Shown: positions 20,616 through 32,058, counted from the first letter of the stretch. The stretch is 64,000 nucleotides of DNA from Rallus limicola (GCA_022605955.1 JAKCOZ010000011.1:3840537-3904536), one strand, 5' to 3'. Translations and numbers: made by a program. Notes: generated from the sequence alone by a model not told the origin.

Positions 20616-21959
20616 AAATTCATGTCACTTGAGATGCATTGTTGATTTTTGTATGAATGGCAGCCACAGACAGGACACTGTAAGCTCAGCATGATACCCT
20701 GGGTCATCTCAAGGTACACAATGTCCAGCAGTGGGCAACTGAGTCTGGCTCTAAAGCCAAGAAGTACAAGAGAGATTTCATCTGTCTCTCGGCTCAGATG
20801 GGTCAAAGCATCTTTTCCCAGGCTGACCAACTCTGTTCTAAGGCAGCCAAATGCTGGTAAAGCTTTCATTTGCTTCGTCCACTTAATACTCTGATTGCTC
20901 CAGCAATCCATGGTGACCTGCTGGACTAGAAATAGGTCCCACCACCCTCTTGGAGTGAGAACTAGTCCCTCAGCAGTGGGACTGTTCCCTTGAATCCAGA
21001 GCAAGTTGCTGGTCTGGGACGTTACACAACTGTTTGAACACTGTATAGTTTGGACTTGCCTCTCTGGGCTATATGGTGGGCAAACCTGCAAGGCAGCTCT
21101 GGCAAAGGAACCATGGACCATTTCTGCTAGAGAGATCCTGCTCTCAGAGGAAGAGCAGAGTCAGCAGACTGCCTGCTGCTGTCTGGTGATCATTTCCAAG
21201 CTATTTCTTTTTCTTTTTCAGTGCATTTCCACACCAACAGAGCACTGTGAGCTCTGTTTTTCTCTGCAGCCCCTTCCAAGCTACATTCCTCTCCTCTCCT
21301 CACCCTCTTCATGCCTTATAATGGATGACAAAGCTTTTCTGGTCCCACTCATCGCTGTGTGAGGGTGAGATGCAGCCTCTCTTGAAAGGCTTGGAGGACT
21401 GCTTTGCTGCTCCTTGCTGTCTCTCACACTGGAAGGCATGTAGTAGGCTAGGACTCTCCTCATGCTGTCCCAGATGCTGGTCCTCTCAGTAAGGATGCAG
21501 GGAAGTGAAACAACCCCCAAGAGAAGCTTTATTTCCCATGGCCCATGATAACATGTGTCAGGTCAGCCTTGCAAAGAGAGTTTGGAGGGTCTCTTGTGAT
21601 CTAGGGTGGCAAAAGAAAGTGCACATGTGGACATCTTTTGTGACTGAATCATGGGATGAAATTCTGCATGGAAGAGGAAGGACACATAGCAGTCTTGACA
21701 AAAATTAACCCCTCATCTCTGAGAAATAATCATTGTCTTCTGAGACCCAAAATTCCCCAAAAGGGACTTGGCCCACTGGCAGCACACACATGCCCAGAGT
21801 TTGCTAAAATCAGTTAAGAATCAGGTTTGAAGTGATTTCTACAGGTCTCTGGTCCACCCCCTGCCTGAAGCGTGGCCATCTGCCAACCGTAATTGCATGG
21901 TTGTGGTGCCTGGTAGTAGCCATGACACACACATAGCAACTCTCCTTAGGAACAGGGTT
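20616..21959. other. Intergenic stretch without a gene
   Basis: Unique-looking. A word pair at 21891-21945 matches 27726-27777 outside CR1 (see findings). Confidence 0.45.
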
Positions 21960-22035
21960 TGGTGAGTGATATAGGTGGTAGGGGGGTGGTTGGACTAGAT
22001 GGTCTTGGAGGTAATTTCTAACCTTAATGATTCTG
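21960..22035 (+). mobile_element. CR1 LINE, last about 75 bases only
   Basis: GGTTGGACTAGATGGTCTTG followed by the AATGATTCTG terminus is a severely 5'-truncated CR1. The next CR1 starts directly after it. Confidence 0.75.
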
Positions 22036-22532
22036 GGCTCCCTGGTATAAAAAGAACAGGGATCTCCTGGGGAGAGTCCAAAGAAGGGCTATGAAGATAA
22101 TTAAGGGCCTGGAACGTCTCCCCTGTGAGGAAAGGCTGAGTAAGTTGGGACTGTTCAGCCTAGAGAAGAGAAGACTAAGGGGGGGACCTAATTAATGTTT
22201 ATCAATATCTCAAGTACGGGATGCAGGGGGAAATGGGCAGCCTCTTCTCAGTGTCTGTGGGGACAGGACAAGGGGCAATGGCCTCAAGTTGGAGCACAGG
22301 GAGTTCCCCCCCAATCTGTGGAAGAACTTCTTCCCAGTGAGGGTGAGGGAGCCCTGGGACAGGCTGCCCAGGGGGGTGTGGAGTCTCCTTCTCTGGAGAG
22401 ATTCCAGCCCCGTCTGGACACCGCCCTGTGTGCCCTGTCCTAGGGACCCTGCTTTGGCAGGGGGTTGGACTTAATGGTCTCTTGAGGTCCCTTCCAACCC
22501 CTACAATTCTATGATTCTATGATTCTGTGATC
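22036..22532 (+). mobile_element. CR1 LINE 3' part (subfamily B)
   Basis: It starts GGCTCCCTGGTATAAAAAGA and ends in repeated terminus words ATTCTATGATTCTATGATTC. Full subfamily B tail with the signature words CCTAGGGACCCTGCTTTGGC. Confidence 0.94.
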
Positions 22533-23304
22533 CATGTTCCCTGGCCCAAGCACTGTGACCATCCTCAGCACCATAGCACCTGATCCTCTGCATGGCTTTC
22601 CACACACAAGCACACAGTTGGTTCGTCCCAAAGTGGAAATGGGGTGTAAGTGCAGTACAGTCTGGATGTAGCCATCTGTTTCTGGAGGAGAAGGGAGGAT
22701 GGACATGGCCAGATTATAATATTTGGCTTCAAGGCTAGAGAAGAGGCCCTGAGATCTCAGGGTTTACCAGAACAGTTGTAGCAGATACTGGAATAGCATG
22801 AAATTTTACTGAGTTTTCTGAGAATGAGTTGTCAGTTTGGAAGATCTAAGGTTCAGGGAAGACCTGGACTCTGTCCCCAGCTTGCAATGCCTGGCAGTAT
22901 GATCCTGGGCTTTGAAGTCACCAGGAAAACCCAGGAACTTAAGGCTACACACGTGCCCAAATGCCTCGTGGAGGCAACACACAACTGTTTGCCCAAGGGT
23001 ACATCTTTCATCTATTTATTTGTCCACTTGGGTTCGATTTGCAAATGATTCCCTGCTATCTTTCCTCCTATCTGCTCATGTTTATCAATCTCCTTTCCTC
23101 CAAAACACCGTCCACCACCCCCAAAAAAGGAAGGAGACAGTCATAACTATGCCAAAGACCACAGTGACCATTTACTGATGTAGACCATCCAGCTCCCATG
23201 CCCTAGCCTGGCTCTGCAGACACAGATGGAACAAGCCCAACACTTGCTCCGTGTAAATAAAGAGACTGAATTGTGCAATGCATGTCAGGACTTCGTCCTT
23301 TGAT
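22533..23304. other. Intergenic, nothing recognised
   Basis: Unique-looking sequence. No exon, RNA gene or repeat seen. Confidence 0.4.
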
Positions 23305-23470
23305 GTGCTAGAGAGCAGCCCTGCAGAGAAGGACTTGGGGGTGCTGGTGGATGAGAAGCTCAACATGAGCCAACAATGCCCACTCGCAGCCCAGAAGGCC
23401 AATTGCATCCTGGGCTGCATCATGAGGAGCGTGGACAGCAGGTTGAGGGAGGGGATTCTGCTATGCTTTT
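23305..23470 (+). mobile_element. CR1 LINE internal fragment
   Basis: GAGAAGGACTTGGGGGTGCT, GATGAGAAGCTCAACATGAG and CTGCATCATGAGGAGCGTGG are CR1 reverse-transcriptase frame text ([18 protein letters not shown]). Both ends are truncated and the 3' tail is absent, so it was probably cut by a later deletion. Confidence 0.88.
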
Positions 23471-24708
23471 TGAGCCCAATCTAAAGTCTGAGGACAATTC
23501 TCCTGCAGGTGACTCCTTTGCCACCTCTGAATCTCTCTCTGCAGCATTTTAGTGCCAATAATGTCAATACTGGGCGGCCATCTGATCTTTGCTGCCGTAG
23601 TAATTGCTCCTGAGGCTGCTGGACCAGCCATCTGGGTTGTGGCATGACCCATCAACAGCTCAGCAGGGCACCACTGCTGATTATTTAAATATCACTTAAA
23701 TCCTCCTGGCCTGGAAAAGCCCCTGTAGCTCATGGGGAGGAGCAGGCAGTGCTCATTTCTGGCACGGCGTGTGATGTCCTTTCCATGGACCATCAAGGAT
23801 GTGTCACCAAGGTATTTTTCTCAACTCAAGTCAAGCTTTGGAAGAGCTGCTTTTGTTTCAGGTCTGGATAAAGGGCTTGCTTGCTCAAACCCATCCAGCT
23901 GTTCCAGATGAGCCAGCTGGCTTTGTCTCCTGTCATTCAACCACCATGAAATGGTGGAGCAGCCTCTCACCTGCAAACCCCCTCTTTGTTAGACGTTTCC
24001 TTCAATAAAAAAAGCTTAATTGCTCTCAATCCTGTAAAGCATAACAAACATAACAACACCGTGATGCTGGCAAGCAAGATCAGGCTACTCAAGAAGAATG
24101 TAAGAGAGAGGTGGCTTGGCAAGCCCACACTTCCCTCTGACCTCCCCCCAGCATGATGCCTGGCAGTGGGGTGAGGCAGAAAGACAGGAACAGCTGCTTC
24201 CTACAGACACTGCCAGTTTTCTCAAAAAAACACCCTAGTTTTCTTATGAAATTAAAGAAAATTGGGTTCTCCTAACCACTTCCAAGGCAGACAAACCATC
24301 TGCAGCATCTCTTCTCTTTCCATGTCTTTCTGTTCTCACTTGTCTTTCTGAGACTCCTCCAGGAAGAGCTGCTGACATTAAAAACTACTAAAATAATGCA
24401 GATCAACTTGTGTGGGCTGGACTGGCATCTACTATGTAATGCTTATATATTTATGGGGTTTTTTCCTCCCTTGAGATCTTTTTCCCTGTTACATAAATTA
24501 CCCCCCACCTTACCCAGCAAAAAACCCACAAGGGACAGGCAACAGTCCAGGCCAAAATGCTTTAGAAACTCTCAGATAGCTTCTAAACCTTTATTTCCCA
24601 TTAGTACTCCATAGTAGGCAAAGACAGGTGGCTTCAGGAAGAGTTCTGCTGTTTCCAGCTGAAAGCCACACTCACCAGCCTGATTTGGGATGGGTGGGTG
24701 GGTGGATA
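23471..24708. other. Intergenic stretch without a gene
   Basis: AT-rich unique sequence between a CR1 fragment and the AAGGG array. Nothing recognised. Confidence 0.45.
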
Positions 24709-26577
24709 GGAAGGGAAGGGAAGGGAAGGGAAGGGAAGGGAAAGGAAGGGAAGGGAAGGGAAGGGAAGGGAAGGGAAGGGAAGGGAAGGGAAGGGAAGGG
24801 AAGGGAAGGGAAGGGAAGGGAAGGGAAGGGAAGGGAAGGGAAGGGAAGGGAAGGGAAGGGAAGGGAAGGGAAGGGAAGGGAAGGGAAGGGAAGGGAAGGG
24901 AAGGGAAGGGAAGGGAAGGGAAGGGAAGGGAAGGGAAGGGAAGGGAAGGGAAGGGAAGGGAAGGGAAAGCAAGGCAAGGGAAGGGAAGGGAAGGGAAGGC
25001 AAGGCAAGGCAAGGGAAGGCAAGGCAAGGCAAGGGAAGGCAAGGCAAGGGAAGGCAAGGCAAGGCAAGGGAAGGCAAGGGAAGGCAAGGGAATGCAAGGG
25101 AAGGCAAGGGAATGCAAGGGAAAGCAAGGGAAGGCAAGGGAAGGCAAGGGAAGGCAAGGGTAGGCAAGGGTAGGCAAGGGTAGGCAAGGGTAGGCAAGGG
25201 AAGGCAAGGCAAGGGAAGGCAAGGGAAGGGAAGGCAAGGGAAGGCAAGGGAAGGAAAGGCAAGGGAAGGGAAGGCAAGGGAAGGCAAGGGAAGGGAAGGC
25301 AAGGCAAGGCAAGGGAAGGCAAGGCAAGGGAAGCCAAGGGTAGGCAAGGGAAGGCAAGGGTAGGCAAGGGAAGGCAAGGCAAGGGAAGGCAAGGCAAGGG
25401 AAGGCAAGGCAAGGGAAGGGAAGGCAAGGGAAGGCAAGGCAAGGCAAGGGAAGGCAAGGGAAGGGAAGGGAAGGCAAGGGAAGGCAAGGCAAGGGAAGGG
25501 AAGGCAAGGGAAGGCAAGGCAAGGCAAGGGAAGGCAAGGGAAGGGAAGGGAAGGCAAGGCAAGGGAAGGCAAGGGAAGGGAAGGCAAGGGAAAGCAAGGG
25601 AATGCAAGGGAAAGCAAGGGAAGGCAAGGGAAGGCAAGGGTAGGCAAGGGTAGGCAAGGGAAGGCAAGGCAAGGGAAGGGAAGGGAAGGGAAGGCAAGGG
25701 AAGGCAAGGGAAGGAAAGGCAAGGCAAGGCAAGGGAAGGCAAGGCAAGGCAAGGGAAGGCAAGGGAAGGCAAGGCAAGGCAAGGGAAGGCAAGGGTAGGC
25801 AAGGGAAGGCAAGGGTAGGCAAGGGAAGGCAAGGGTAGGCAAGGGAAGGCAAAGCAAGGGAAGGCAAGGCAAGGGAAGGCAAGGCAAGGGAAGGGAAGGG
25901 AAGGCAAGGCAAGGGAAGGCAAGGGAAGGGAAGGGAAGGGAAGGGAAGGGAAGGGAAGGGAAGGGAAGGGAAGGGAAGGGAAGGGAAGGGAAGGGAAGGG
26001 AAGGGAAGGGAAGGGAAGGGAAGGGAAGGGAAGGGAAGGGAAGGGAAGGGAAGGGAAGGGAAGGGAAGGGAAGGGAAGGGAAGGGAAGGGAAGGGAAGGG
26101 AAGGGAAGGCAAGGGAAGGCAAGGGAAGGGAAGGGAAGGCAAGGGAAAGCAAGGGAATGCAAGGGAAAGCAAGGGAAGGCAAGGGAAGGCAAGGGAAGGC
26201 AAGGGTAGGCAAGGGTAGGCAAGGGTAGGCAAGGGTAGGCAAGGGTAGGCAAGGGAAGGCAAGGGAAGGCAAGGCAAGGCAAGGGAAGGGAAGGCAAGGG
26301 AAGGCAAGGGAAGGGAAGGCAAGGGAAGGCAAGGGAAGGAAAGGCAAGGCAAGGCAAGGGAAGGCAAGGCAAGGCAAGGGAAGGCAAGGGAAGGCAAGGC
26401 AAGGCAAGGGAAGGCAAGGCAAGGCAAGGGAAGGGAAAGGCAAGGCAAGGCAAGGGAAGGGAAAGGCAAGGGAAGGGAAAGCAAGGGAAGGGAAAGCAAG
26501 GGAAGGCAAGGGAAGGCAAGGGTAGGCAAGGGAAGGCAAGGGAAGGGAAGGCAAGGCAAGGGAAGGCAAGGCAAGGG
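24709..26577 (+). repeat. AAGGG/AAGGC pentamer array with higher-order structure
   Basis: About 1.87 kb built from AAGGG, AAGGC and variants (AAAGC, AATGC, TAGGC). Pure AAGGG occupies about 24711-24966 and 25919-26108. Between them AAGGC alternates with AAGGG, and a recognisable block containing AATGC, AAAGC and then TAGGC runs recurs at about 25090-25200, 25590-25660 and 26140-26250. This shows repeated internal duplication with a period near 0.5 kb. Pro/Leu/Ser frames of up to 704 codons are by-products. The array starts about 120 bases past the AvBD11 poly(A) signal. Confidence 0.98.
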
Positions 26578-26698
26578 GTTTGGATTGTAAGGGAATGTGG
26601 CTTCCAAGGAGATTACAGCCATATTTCTGTGTATTCCTGTGTGTGGGCATAATAGAGATGTTCTGCCTCTTTCCATACATATCCAACTGCTATATGTG

Positions 26699-26704
26699 TT
26701 TATT
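26699..26704 (-). terminator. Poly(A) signal of AvBD11
   Basis: AATAAA on the minus strand, about 160 bases after the AvBD11 stop. Confidence 0.75.
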
Positions 26705-26862
26705 TAGCATTGTCTTTGTTATATAAAGAAACATAGCACCTCTAGTTAATGATATACTTTGCATGTTGGGAAAACCAGGCATCTTCTCAACAATACTAGG
26801 GAGAAAAATTGCTTTCTTGTCCATGCAGGTCTGTGGTTTTCTGCAATCTGGTGAGGTCTTTA

Positions 26863-29349
26863 TTACAGTTCTGTGCAGCACTTCCATCCTCTGTGAGGGC
26901 AAAGTCCCACGTGTTCTCTCACACATTTGATTTCTGGGGGTACACAGTGACCCCCCTCATCTTGACAAGTGTGGAAGTTTGATGTTGTGTCTGCAAGGAG
27001 AAGGATTTAAAACAGAAAACATGCCACCCCCATCTGAACCGACTCACACACACAAAGTCACATGAAGTTCTGGTCACTGTGTCTCCAAAAGCAAGGGTGC
27101 AAAGAGGGACTGTGGGGGTCATCTGAGCACTTCTGTGACCCACCAACTTCACAAAAGCACGAGGGAGGGATGTTGTAAAGGTATGAAGAAGTCAGCTGCA
27201 GAATGACCGCAGCTGTGTGGGACACAGGGGAAATGGGCAGCCTCTTCTCAGTGTCTGTGGGGACAGGACAAGGGGTGATGGCTTCAAGTTGGAGCACAGG
27301 GAGTTCCACACCAACATGGGGAAGAACTTCTTCCCAGTGAGGGTGAGGGAACCCTGGGACAGGCTGCCCAGGGGGGTGTGGAGTCTCCTTCTCTGGAGAG
27401 ATTCCAGCCCTGTCTGGACACCGCCCTGTGTGCCCTGTCCTAGGGACCCTGCTTTGGCAGGGGGTTGGACCTGATGATCTCTGGAGGTCCCTTCCAGCCC
27501 CTATGATTCTATGATTCTGTGATTCTGTGACTGCATTTCATCTGCAGCACAGAAGTAGGTGGTACCAACTAAAGCTAGGAGGCTTTAAAACAAACAGAAG
27601 GAATTCCTAATTTTAGGGGGGTGGTGGTGTGGGAATCTACTAAGGACTTTTAAACACAAAGATGCTTAAATCTGAAAGTCCTGAGCTGCAAATTCATAAA
27701 GCCAGGAGAATATATACAGAAGTGTAATTAAATGGTTGTGGTGTTTGATAGGAGCCATTACACACACATAGTAACTGTATAGAAGCATCAACTTCTGGCC
27801 ATGGAGAGGTACAGGATGCTGGATCTAATAAACCTTAGGTCTAATTAGCACAGTTGGCTGTAAAGCAAGTATTGGCTTAATGAGGTATGTTGACTATTGA
27901 TGAGCTCCAAAAATAAGCAAGTCCAGAAAGGGATTACATAAATTTAGAGGGAAGAAGTCAGATGATGGCTGACTTCACAGAAAACCCCATGGCAGCGTAG
28001 ATGCAGTCAGCAGTTCCCCAAAAAACGTTTGTAGGAAGATATATCAAGGAAGGAGGACTCTGTGTGTATCACAGTTTCTGGTTTCTTTCCCTGGGCATCT
28101 GCTCTGCTGCTTGTTATTTGGCCAGCCCAATTCTGTTCCTGTGCTCCATTAATGAAAGGGCAGCCAGGCCCAGCTTTGTAGGTGGGAGGAGGTGGCTTAG
28201 GCCATTTGGGGACAAGGCAAGAGTGTGTTTTTCTGGCTTCAATAATCTCCTCTCCAAATGTTGCCTGCTTGGGCAGGGCTTCCCCACATACCTATGCAGC
28301 AGGTTTTCTGACGTCGGGAGCAAGTTCCAAAGGCAGCAAAGGGCTCTGGGCAGGATTTAGAATGGAAGCAGTAACCGTGGTATCTGACACAACGTAAGGT
28401 GTCCTTGGGCAAGCTGAGACCTACAGGAAGAAATGGGAATCCCCTTTCAGTATCAGTCCATTTCTTATGGTCTGAAACCCCAGGGATACCAACTGGGGGT
28501 CTGATATAAATTCCCTCCAAGCCCAAGGCAGCTTTTCAAAAAGTTTTGGAACCTCAAAGGAGTCCAAGGAAGGCCTATGTACAGCTAGAGAAAAAGGCAG
28601 CTGTTGATGGCAGGCTTCTGAACTTGCATCCTGGTCATGCATGTTGTAGTGGGTAGGGACAGGCCAGCCCTTGGATGCTTTTAAGATCTAGGACTGTATT
28701 GCTGAAGGTTGGCCATGCAAGAGATATCATGACCCTCATGGGCCCTAAGATGTACCCATGAATTAAAAAAACCCCAAAAGCTGGGATCTGACCCAGCTAA
28801 GAGGGATATGAGGTTTGCCCAGCTCCTTCCTTCTCTCAAAGACTCACTCCAGGGTGGGAAGTTTCATTAAGCATGAAGGAAAGCTAGGCTAAAAGCACCA
28901 AATGGGTCAGTGCAGCAGCAGGTTGGGGAAGGGGATATGTTGTAGTTCAACTTGTGTAATACAGGGGAACATCTCTGCCACTATTCTACTGTACACTAAG
29001 GAGACAATTCATAGCCCTGGGGTAAGAAGAGGCAGATTATTTCCATGGCACTGCCTTCCAGTAGTGCCCCAAAGTGGTAGAAAGAGGCTTCAAAGAGTCC
29101 TAAGAAGCCAACAGCCTGTAGTGGCTTCTGTAAGGAGGTTCTGGTTTGACATCTGGTTGATTTTTCATTTCTGCTACTAGACTGAGAAATAGGGAAAGGA
29201 GCTGAAAAGCATGGAAGAGTACAGCCTGGAGGACTGCACAAGCTAGTTGTACCTCCCACACAGGCAGACAGATGTGGGTCTTGCCCCTTACCTGGAACAG
29301 CCTGGAGGAGGAAGAGGAGAAGAGCCATGAGGCAGGAGAAGAGCTTCAT
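26863..29349 (-). CDS. AvBD11: Avian beta-defensin 11 (complete, two-domain defensin)
   Basis: Secreted defensin of 104 residues. Family knowledge: it is a major egg vitelline-membrane and oviduct antimicrobial and the only avian beta-defensin with two defensin folds. Minus-strand coding exons are 29349-29292, 28420-28292 and 26990-26863, with GT/AG borders in matching phase (CCAG|GTAAGG to TTCCTGTAG|GT; ATAG|GTATGT to CCTTGCAG|AC). Exon 1 encodes the leader MKLFSCLMALLLFLLQAVP. Exon 2 encodes domain 1 (CVRYHGYC ... FAAFGTC ... TCC, spacing 6-5-9-6-0). Exon 3 encodes the joining DTTSNFHTC and domain 2 (CQDEGGHC ... VGLC ... WKCC, spacing 6-6-7-6-0), ending CCTEL and TAA. Total length equals the usual AvBD11 length as I recall it. 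Intron 2 (1,301 bases) holds a CR1 in the opposite orientation. No break is seen. Confidence 0.96.
27228..27530 (+). mobile_element. CR1 LINE 3' tail inside AvBD11 intron 2 (subfamily B)
   Basis: It starts GTGGGACACAGGGGAAATGG and ends ATGATTCTGTGATTCTGTGA. It lies antisense to AvBD11, 240 bases before the third exon's acceptor in gene orientation, and disturbs no splice site. Confidence 0.93.
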
Positions 29350-29430
29350 GGGGGAAGATCTCAGCTGCGATGTAGAGACAGGGCCACGATGCCAGAACCT
29401 TTGAGCAGTGGAACAGGGAGCACTCCTTCA

Positions 29431-29436
29431 TTTATA
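29431..29436 (-). promoter_or_regulatory. TATA box of AvBD11
   Basis: CCTATAAATG on the minus strand, about 85 bases before the start codon. The 5' leader is short and appears unspliced. A CCAAT-type word lies further upstream at about 29497-29501. Confidence 0.65.
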
Positions 29437-29879
29437 GGGCTGTGGGAGGAGAGCTGGCTGTCTGAGGGACCTTGGCAGTGGTGAGTGTGGAAGGCATTGG
29501 GTGCAGCTTGACCGCTGCACATGGCTAAACCTGAACAATGGCTGAGGGTCACAAGAGCAAGTGGAGAGGTATAGTTACCTCTCCACACAGAGACTGGGAA
29601 GGCTGCTTCTCAATACCAGCTGCTTCTCAAGACCAACACACCTGGTGAGCTTCATTCAGTGTTAACATCAAAGATCAAGGTGGTTGATGATGAGTATAGC
29701 AGAAGGTCCAGGGTGCTGCTGCAATGTTTTCAGTCTCCATTCATCAATGGAAATAAACAGTCTTTTGCATCATTTCCCTAACTGAAAAATAAAAATTGAA
29801 CCAACTAAACAACTCATTTTCTTTCTAAAACTATTAGTAGGTTGATATTATGGACACAGTTCAATAACCCAACTACAGA
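29437..29879. other. Upstream flank of AvBD11
   Basis: Promoter-proximal unique sequence. Apart from the CCAAT-type word I see no clear site. Confidence 0.4.
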
Positions 29880-30640
29880 GAATCACAGAATCCCAAGGTT
29901 GGAAAAGACCTTTAAGATCATCAAGTCCAACCGTCCCTGTCCTGTGCTAAACCATATCCATGAGTACCTCATCTCCCCATCTGTTAAACACACCCAGGGC
30001 TGGGGACTCAGCCCCTCCCTGGGCAGCCTGTGCCACAGCCCCACAACTCTGCCAGGGAAGAACTTTGCCCTCCCAGCTGAGCTGAGCCTGCCCTGGCCCA
30101 GCTTGAGCCCATTGCCCCTTGTCCCAGCTCCTGGCCCCTGGCTGAAGAGACCAGCGCCCACCTCTCTGCACCCTCCTGGCAGGGCAGGGCAGGTGGGGAG
30201 AAGGTCTCCCCTCAGCCTCCTCTTCTCCAGGCTGAACACCCCCAGCTCCCTCAGCTGCTCCTCAGAGGATTTGCCCTCCAGCCCCTTCCCCAGCCTGGTT
30301 GCCCTTCTCTGGACTCACTCCAGGACCTCCATGTCCTTCTGATGGTGAGGAGCCCAGAACTGGACCCAGCACTCGAGGTGCAGCCTCACCAGTGCCCAGT
30401 ACAGGGGCACGATCACCTCCCCAGACCTACTGGCCACTCTGTTTCTGACACAAGCCAGGATGTTATCAACCATCTTGACCAACCGGGCACACTTCTGGCT
30501 CATGGTCAACCTACTGTCAACCAACACACCCAGGTCCTTCTCCTCCAGGCAGCTTTCTAGCCACTCTTTCCCAAGCCTGTAGCATTGTTATGTCCCATGT
30601 GCAGGACTCTTCACTTGGCATTGTTGAACCTCATCCCATT
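29880..30640 (-). mobile_element. CR1 LINE 3' part, longest copy here (subfamily A)
   Basis: The plus strand starts GAATCACAGAATCCCAAGGT and runs through reverse-transcriptase frame text to TGAACCTCATCCCATTGGTC. The frame is broken by small changes. It sits about 440 bases upstream of the AvBD11 TATA box. Confidence 0.94.
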
Positions 30641-31292
30641 GGTCTCAGCCTAACTTGTTTTGATGCCTTTGAAGAGCGTCCCTACCCTCAAGCAGAGCAA
30701 CACTTCCTAGACCCAACACAGGCCTCATTCCTGTGGGCTGCCCTAGGGTATCACAAGAATCTCATGGAACTACCCAGTAGGACACAGGACCTCTGGGACA
30801 TTCTGCATATGACTAGAGGGGCAAACAGATGTGTATGGTTTACCTTATCTGAAATGGCACTGGACATTCATGTGTGGTCAACTGATTGAACCTCAACAGT
30901 CAGCACTAGACTCAGATATTGGCATGCAAGCATCTGCAGTGGATGTGGCTGCACATTAATAGTTAATTAGATGTTTAATTAGTGTTTCTAGGACTCAGAT
31001 CATCTCTCTAGCTAGAGCAGGACCTCTAGAAGTGCACACACATGCAGAAACCTGCACTGAAGAAAGGAGAAGGTTTATAGAATCATTGGCAAGGTCACTT
31101 TGTGATGCCATGACCGAAATGTTTAATACAAAATAAACCACTTCTAGTAGCAAGGAATCCTGCCCCAAAACACCACTGTGCTCTCTAGGCCTCTCCCCCT
31201 GTAATCTGCCAACTTGCCTTGGTGTAACAAAATCCAAATTTATTTGTAAAGACTAAGCCTACCCTGAACTTGGAGATCCAGTTTCATGTATT

Positions 31293-31296
<4 letters not shown>
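30641..31296. other. Intergenic, nothing recognised
   Basis: Unique-looking sequence. No exon, RNA gene or repeat seen. Confidence 0.4.

Positions 31297-31332
<36 letters not shown>
31297..31332. repeat. TA microsatellite
   Basis: About 18 TA units with one TACATA interruption, directly left of the large palindrome. Confidence 0.9.
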
Positions 31333-31333
31333 C

Positions 31334-31464
31334 AAACCCTAAGTCAGTTTGGTATCTAAATCCATATATATATATATCTATCTAAATCCATATATATATA
31401 TGGATTTAGATACCAAATCCATATATATATATATGGATTTAGATACCAAACTGATTTAGGGTTT
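31334..31464. repeat. 131-base near-perfect AT-rich palindrome
   Basis: The left arm reads AAACCCTAAGTCAGTTTGGT then ATCTAAATCCATATATA. The right arm is its reverse complement, ending GATACCAAACTGATTTAGGG then TTT. Inside, the ATCTAAATCC/GGATTTAGAT pair is repeated, giving nested smaller palindromes around TA cores. The structure could extrude as a cruciform or fold as a long RNA hairpin. Confidence 0.9.
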
Positions 31465-31645
31465 TTTTCCCTTTTGAGAGACCTGCATTGAAACTCCTGG
31501 TAAGCTGAAGTGTAGAAAATACATTTTTCCAAACTTTTAATCTCATACATTAGTCAAAGTTGTTACATCATCCACTTAATTGTCCTCAGAAAACCTGGAA
31601 GTATTTAATGGATGATATTCCCCCTAAATAGCACCTACAGGAAAT

Positions 31646-31775
31646 CACAGACTGGTCTGGGTTGGAAGGGTCCCCAAGGATCACAGAGTTCCAACCCCCC
31701 TGCCACAGGCAGGGACACCAACCTCCAGGCCTGGAGCTACACAAGGTTGCCCAGGGCCCCAGCCAACCTGGCCTT
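31646..31775 (-). mobile_element. CR1 LINE 3' tail (subfamily C), left half of a head-to-head pair
   Basis: The plus strand starts AATCACAGACTGGTCTGGGT and ends CCAGCCAACCTGGCCTTGA, where it joins directly to an oppositely oriented CR1. Confidence 0.9.
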
Positions 31776-32058
31776 GATGGAACGGGACTGTTTATCAGGG
31801 AGTGCAGTGACAGGATAAGGGGCAATGGGTTTAAGCTGGAAGAGGGTAGGTTTACATTAGGAATTAGGAAAAAATCCTTCACCTCTGAGAGTGGAGAGAC
31901 CCTGGCACAGGGTGCCCAGAGAAGCTGGGCCTGCCCCTGGATCCCTGGCAGGGTTCAAGGCTGGGTTGGATGGGGCTTTGGGCACACCATGGCAGGGTGT
32001 TGGGACTAGATGGGGTTTCAGGTCCCTTCCCACCCAAACTACTCTGGGGTTCCATGGG
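31776..32058 (+). mobile_element. CR1 LINE 3' tail, right half of the pair
   Basis: It starts CAGTGACAGGATAAGGGGCA-like text and ends CTACTCTGGGGTTCCATGGG. It is a different, older group (CTGGATCCCTGGCAGGGTTC) also seen at 55.5 kb. Confidence 0.88.

Noticed and set aside
20141..21121. 326-codon minus-strand frame
   Set aside because: Its C-terminal part is CR1 and its N-terminal part is unique sequence without domain or conserved words. Chance fusion.
24572..26686. Reading frames of up to 704 codons (Pro/Leu/Ser/Phe repeats) on the minus strand
   Set aside because: They lie in the AAGGG/AAGGC array, where all three frames of one strand are open. This is composition, not a protein.
28996..29349. 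117-codon frame reading through the AvBD11 leader exon
   Set aside because: Only the first 19 codons are the leader. The rest is intron after the GTAAGG donor.
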